A DNA stretch of 64,000 nt from Virgibacillus doumboii (lineage in GTDB: Bacteria; Bacillota; Bacilli; Bacillales; Amphibacillaceae). Each line of letters begins with the position of its first letter. Position 1 is the first letter of the stretch. Of this stretch, positions 61,035 through 64,000 are shown in pieces. The notes under the pieces were generated by a model. It worked only from the letters and a program-made list of their open reading frames with translations, made no database searches and was not told the DNA's origin. Both the position numbers and the translations under genes were made by a program. The stretch covers positions 1 to 64,000 of the forward strand of contig NZ_CADCWQ010000001.1 in the NCBI RefSeq assembly GCF_902806455.1, written 5' to 3'.

Positions 61035-61568
61035 ATGGATGGAGGACCTACTATGTCAAACCATGAAATTAAATCAAGGGTGGAGAACGATAACGTGCTG
61101 GTGTTGGAACGTGTTTTCGAAGCACCGCGTGATCTGGTGTTTCAAATGTTTAAGAAAGCTGAGCATCTCAAACATTGGTGGGGGCCAAATGGATGGGAAC
61201 TCCCGGTTTGTCACGTTGATTTCCGGCCTGGTGGTACGTGGCATTATTGTATGAAGTGCATGGATAAGAACCAGGGTGAATTTTATGGGATGGAGTCCTG
61301 GGGGAAAGTCATTTACAAGGAAATTATTGACCCGGAGATGATCATGTACACCGACTACTTCTCAGATGCAAAAGGTACGATTGACGAAACGTTGCCGGCA
61401 TCTGAAGTCAAATTGGAATTCATCGATATGGGCGAGGCGACAAAACTGGTGAACCGTTCTGCATATGTTTCTGCAGACGAACTCCAGAAAGTCATGGATA
61501 TGGGTATGCTGGAAGGTATCACCGAAACATGGGACCGTTTGGAAGAGCATCTCAACAGTCTCAAATAA
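61035..61568 (+). CDS. SRPBCC (AHSA1-like) domain protein
   Basis: A 171-177-residue protein with an AHSA1/START-like fold: VLERVFEAPRDLVFQMFKKA, EHLKHWWGPNGWELP, DFRPGGTWHYCM and a final ITETWDRLEEHL. Such proteins bind hydrophobic ligands and commonly sit behind an ArsR regulator. Two starts fit: ATG 61035 with AAAGGA, and ATG 61053 with GGAGG 7 bases upstream. No function beyond ligand binding can be claimed. Confidence 0.8.
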   Translation: MDGGPTMSNHEIKSRVENDNVLVLERVFEAPRDLVFQMFKKAEHLKHWWGPNGWELPVCHVDFRPGGTWHYCMKCMDKNQGEFYGMESWGKVIYKEIIDPEMIMYTDYFSDAKGTIDETLPASEVKLEFIDMGEATKLVNRSAYVSADELQKVMDMGMLEGITETWDRLEEHLNSLK

Positions 61569-61598
61569 GTTTTTATTTTTGGAATGGAGGAGAAGTCA

Positions 61599-62762
61599 AT
61601 GAGTAATCAAAAAATCATACCGCATTTATGGTTTGATAAAGAAGCGGGAGAAGCTGCAAACTTTTATACATCCATCTTTCCGGATTCGAAAATTATCAAT
61701 TCTGCAACTGTTTACGACACACCATCAGGTGACAGTGATATCGTTACGTTTAATCTGTCAGGTTATTCATTCATGGCGATTAATGGGGGACCGCATTTTA
61801 AGTTCAATCCGTCGATATCATTTTTTGTCAATTTTGACCCTTCCCGGGATGAAAATGCGAAGGAGCATTTGGATCAGCTTTGGGATAAACTGTCTGAGGG
61901 CGGAACCCCGCTGATGCCGCTTCAGGAATATCCATTCAGCAAGCGTTATGGATGGATTCAGGATAAATACGGTTTGACGTGGCAGCTGATGCTCACCAAT
62001 CCGGACGGAGAAGAGCGGCCTTTTATTGTACCTTCCCTGATGTATGTTCAGGAGATGTGCGGCAAAGCAGAGGAAGCAACTGACTTTTATCTTTCCGTTT
62101 TTAATGATTCAAAACGGGGAGCACTGGCACATTATCCAAAAGGCATGGAACCGGACAAGGAAGGGACCGTAATGTTTACGGATTTTAAGCTGGAGAATGA
62201 ATGGTTTGCTGCAATGGACAGTGCGCAGGCTCATCCGTTCCAATTTAATGAAGCCATTTCACTGCTAGTTAAATGTAACAATCAGGAAGAGATCGATTAC
62301 TATTGGGAGAAGCTTTCCGCTGATCCAAAAGCGGAACAATGCGGCTGGTTGAAGGATAAGTACGGTGTATCCTGGCAAATTTGGCCGGCTGTTATAGGAG
62401 AAATGATGGCAAACGGAACGCGCGAGCAAATGGAACGCGTGACCAAAGCATTTTTGCAGATGAAGAAGTTTGATATTTCGGCGTTGGAAGCGGCGTATAG
62501 AGGGGGGGAGGGTTTTTGGTGCCTGTCACTTTCCGAGTTTTGTCGAATTATGTCATATTGTGAGCCGTGGGGAAAATCATCCCCCATGGCTCAACTACTA
62601 ACTCCCACTATTAAAATAACCCATTTTCGTTACGAGATTCCTCTGGTACAGGTATGCCCAAATCCCATAATTCAACAATTTGGTTTTCATGGAAACGGAA
62701 GATATGCACAACAGCTGCTCCAGGGTCTCTTGGACTCTGTTTTACATGGGAGTGAACCGTAA
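61599..62762 (+). CDS. Two-domain VOC (PhnB-like) protein with repeat-derived C-terminal extension
   Basis: The first 300 or so residues hold two PhnB-like VOC domains (IIPHLWFDKEAGEAANFYTS then IFPD, and MYVQEMCGKAEEATDFYLSV then FNDS), each with the YGWIQDKYGLTWQL-type end. The family normally ends near ALEAAYRG. Here, from residue 307, the frame runs into a repeat-B copy (FWCLSLSEFCRIMSY) and then antisense to the SnoaL-like gene for about 65 residues. The extra tail is very likely not functional. GGAGGAG supports the ATG at 61599; an ATG at 61584 lies inside the site. Confidence 0.78.
   Translation: MSNQKIIPHLWFDKEAGEAANFYTSIFPDSKIINSATVYDTPSGDSDIVTFNLSGYSFMAINGGPHFKFNPSISFFVNFDPSRDENAKEHLDQLWDKLSEGGTPLMPLQEYPFSKRYGWIQDKYGLTWQLMLTNPDGEERPFIVPSLMYVQEMCGKAEEATDFYLSVFNDSKRGALAHYPKGMEPDKEGTVMFTDFKLENEWFAAMDSAQAHPFQFNEAISLLVKCNNQEEIDYYWEKLSADPKAEQCGWLKDKYGVSWQIWPAVIGEMMANGTREQMERVTKAFLQMKKFDISALEAAYRGGEGFWCLSLSEFCRIMSYCEPWGKSSPMAQLLTPTIKITHFRYEIPLVQVCPNPIIQQFGFHGNGRYAQQLLQGLLDSVLHGSEP
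62518..62562 (+). repeat. Dispersed repeat family B, copy 6 (inside a reading frame)
   Basis: GGTGCCTGTCACTTTCCGAG then TTTTGTCGAATTATGTCATA. It sits where the VOC gene should end and removes or replaces its stop codon. Confidence 0.85.
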
Positions 62763-63003
62763 CCATTTCTCCGTCTTCCATAGCTCGTTTGACGTCAAAA
62801 ATCTTTTCAGGAGCCTCAGCTGCATTCTCTTTCATTGCCCGCTTGAGTGAATCTGCATCACCCGGGAAATAGGGATTATGATGGCGAAAGTCTTCACCTA
62901 TGTGTTTTTGGTATGCTTCATCCACATTTCCTGTTGATACAAGCTGCAGAAATGATACAGCCTGCTCTTTTAAGGTTTCATTACGCTGCTTTTCCGTATT
63001 CAT
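62611..63003 (-). CDS. SnoaL-like polyketide cyclase/ester cyclase-family protein
   Basis: About 130 residues of the SnoaL/NTF2-like fold: LKEQAVSFLQLVSTGNVDEA, DFRHHNPYFPGDADSLKRAM and VVHIFRFHENQIVELWDLGI then PVPEES. Such proteins act as cyclases, isomerases or unknown-ligand binders. AAAGGATGATGGAT favours the ATG at 63003; ATGs at 63012 and 63009 are alternatives. Its 3' part is overlapped on the other strand by the extension of the VOC gene. Confidence 0.8.
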   Translation of the reverse strand: MNTEKQRNETLKEQAVSFLQLVSTGNVDEAYQKHIGEDFRHHNPYFPGDADSLKRAMKENAAEAPEKIFDVKRAMEDGEMVTVHSHVKQSPRDPGAAVVHIFRFHENQIVELWDLGIPVPEESRNENGLF

Positions 63004-63120
63004 ATCCATCATCCTTTCGATTATGGCGAAATGACTTGTCCAGTTTAGTTTACTACAAACGTTGACTTTTTAATTTTGTCAGCTTCCTTTTAAATTTATC
63101 AATATATCCGGGTTCCTTCA

Positions 63121-63291
63121 AGGTGTGTTGATCGGCTTTATGGGGAAGTGAAAAGTCTGCATGAAAAAGGAATTTCAATCGAAGAAATCGATAAACAACT
63201 TTTTCGGTGAAAGTTCCCAATTACTTTTGTATCTGAAGGAGAGTGGGACTCTATACATATAGTCACTTCTATTGTATCAGATATTAAGTAG
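63121..63291 (+). pseudogene. Remnant of a larger gene (possibly MBL-fold hydrolase tail)
   Basis: The plus strand reads RCVDRLYGEVKSLHEKGISI then EEIDKQLFR and a stop. In a shifted frame it continues with PITFVSEGEWDSIHIVTSIV then SDIK and a stop. It reads as the C-terminal part of a longer protein broken by a frameshift; the tone is that of MBL-fold hydrolase tails, but this is a guess. No upstream part is present. Confidence 0.4.
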
Positions 63292-63504
63292 GTCTCTATG
63301 TTTCCTGATATAAACTACTGTCACTTACCGGTATTTACTTGTCTGGTTTATTTTATTACAAACGTTACATAGGAGTGAACCATACCCATTTGAATACACC
63401 TCTAGCAGAAAACCATACCTGTCGTCCCACTAAAGATATGGTACTTACAATACAATACCAATCATATTCTTATAAAAGAAACCAATAGAAAGGAGGTCGA
63501 AACG

Positions 63505-64000
63505 TTGAAAAAAGTTAAAGTTAGCTTACGGCCCATTGTAAGCAATTTAAATTTACCCACTGTTATAAAGTCAACTATACTTCCAGGTGACTCAATGGAA
63601 AGGTTATTTATTGCAACCCAGGTGGGAGAAATCTTTTCTGTAGGAAACGGGGAAATTAGAACTTTTTTGGATATTCGCTCGCGGATCATAGAATTGGGCT
63701 CTTCCGGTGGTGGATATGATGAACGGGGATTGTTGGGACTGGCGTTTCATCCGGAATTTTATTATAACGGTTTGTTTTATCTTCATTATTCAGCAGCCGG
63801 AACACAAGGCCCGGGTGCTCTTCCTGAATCTTTTACTCCTGACCCGTGTGATCCCCAAACATTAAACCTGAAGTGGACAAATCGAGATACACAATATGAT
63901 CATATTGATACCGTTGAAGAATGGGGGTTACCATCGAATGGCCAACCTCAAATACGACGGACATTGCTTAACTTAAGAAGACCATTTTCGAATCATAACG
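63505..64000 (+). CDS. PQQ-type sugar dehydrogenase (glucose/sorbosone dehydrogenase family), N-terminal part
   Basis: A TTG at 63505, 5 bases after AAGGAGGTCG, opens a frame that runs to the window edge (165 codons). It includes ILPGDSMERLFIATQVGEIF, DERGLLGLAFHPEFYYNGLF and YLHYSA, the start of the six-bladed propeller of soluble aldose dehydrogenases (YliI/GSDH) and HHIP-like proteins. No signal peptide is visible. PQQ dependence is typical of the family, but cofactor residues lie beyond the window. Confidence 0.75.
   Translation, partial: MKKVKVSLRPIVSNLNLPTVIKSTILPGDSMERLFIATQVGEIFSVGNGEIRTFLDIRSRIIELGSSGGGYDERGLLGLAFHPEFYYNGLFYLHYSAAGTQGPGALPESFTPDPCDPQTLNLKWTNRDTQYDHIDTVEEWGLPSNGQPQIRRTLLNLRRPFSNHN

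Noticed and set aside
43240..62562. Family B repeats as a CRISPR or CRISPR-like array
   Set aside because: Copies are kilobases apart, without regular spacers, leader or cas genes, and lie at gene ends.

Overview
The window is AT-rich DNA with strong AGGAGG-type ribosome-binding sites, frequent TTG and GTG starts, a cre site and many relatives of Bacillus subtilis genes (KdgR/KdgK/KdgA, MtlR/MtlA, GbsR, OpuAC, YcaQ-like). This points to a Bacillaceae chromosome. Choline-to-glycine-betaine genes, TRAP transport and several compatible-solute binding proteins suggest a moderately halophilic genus such as Virgibacillus, Oceanobacillus or Lentibacillus; the genus is inference. No tRNA, rRNA, CRISPR array, transposase or prophage was seen. 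Nearly everything is catabolic accessory DNA: small transporter, enzyme and regulator modules separated by decaying intergenic sequence.

Layout. 0.2-6.8 kb: a KdgR-type repressor, then a D-amino-acid module (D-threonine aldolase/D-serine dehydratase-like enzyme, TRAP transporter dctPQM, D-amino acid aminotransferase). 7-14.4 kb: sugar-acid catabolism (FAH-family hydrolase, aldehyde dehydrogenase, a broken FAH paralogue, an SDR, RidA) ending in kdgK-kdgA. 15-16.7 kb: a TetR regulator divergent from an SDR. 16.7-17.9 kb: repeat-rich DNA holding a type I toxin-antitoxin locus (holin-like toxin of 28 residues), a second antitoxin-only copy and an SDR remnant. 17.9-27.5 kb: a polyol operon (ABC transporter without ATPase, polyol dehydrogenase, xylulokinase, MtlR-like regulator, MtlA-like IICB). 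It is preceded by MtlR-type half-sites and a consensus cre. 27.6-31.4 kb: a minus-strand operon of a small membrane protein, a TetR, DUF5058, a second membrane protein and a creatinase-like M24 protein. 31.9-38.7 kb: a GAF/PucR regulator with ALDH, a hydroxyacid dehydrogenase, DUF3100 and partner membrane proteins, and a carbamoylase. 38.8-43.1 kb: GNAT, methyltransferase, SDR and a 14-residue-repeat coiled-coil protein. 43.2-48.8 kb: betA, betB, a betaine-type binding protein and a GbsR/CudC regulator. 49-50.5 kb: small zinc-ribbon and membrane proteins and a Nudix hydrolase with odd start codons and an in-frame UGA. 51.1-57.9 kb: an unfamiliar module (DapA-like lyase, FAD amine oxidase-like protein, OpuAC-type binding protein, TIM-barrel isomerase, RpiR regulator, dicarboxylate-type symporter). 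58-64 kb: a winged-helix protein, an Fsr-like MFS exporter, a decayed ArsR with SRPBCC and VOC proteins, a SnoaL-like protein, and the start of a PQQ-type sugar dehydrogenase.

Three families of short dispersed repeats (A: GGGTCAGTCCCC hairpins; B: GGTGCCTGTCAC; C: GGACAGG/GGTCCAC) are scattered through the intergenic DNA. Family B lies at or a few bases after stop codons, and one copy has replaced the natural end of a VOC-family gene. All functional assignments come from reading the translated sequences and from family knowledge; no searches were run.
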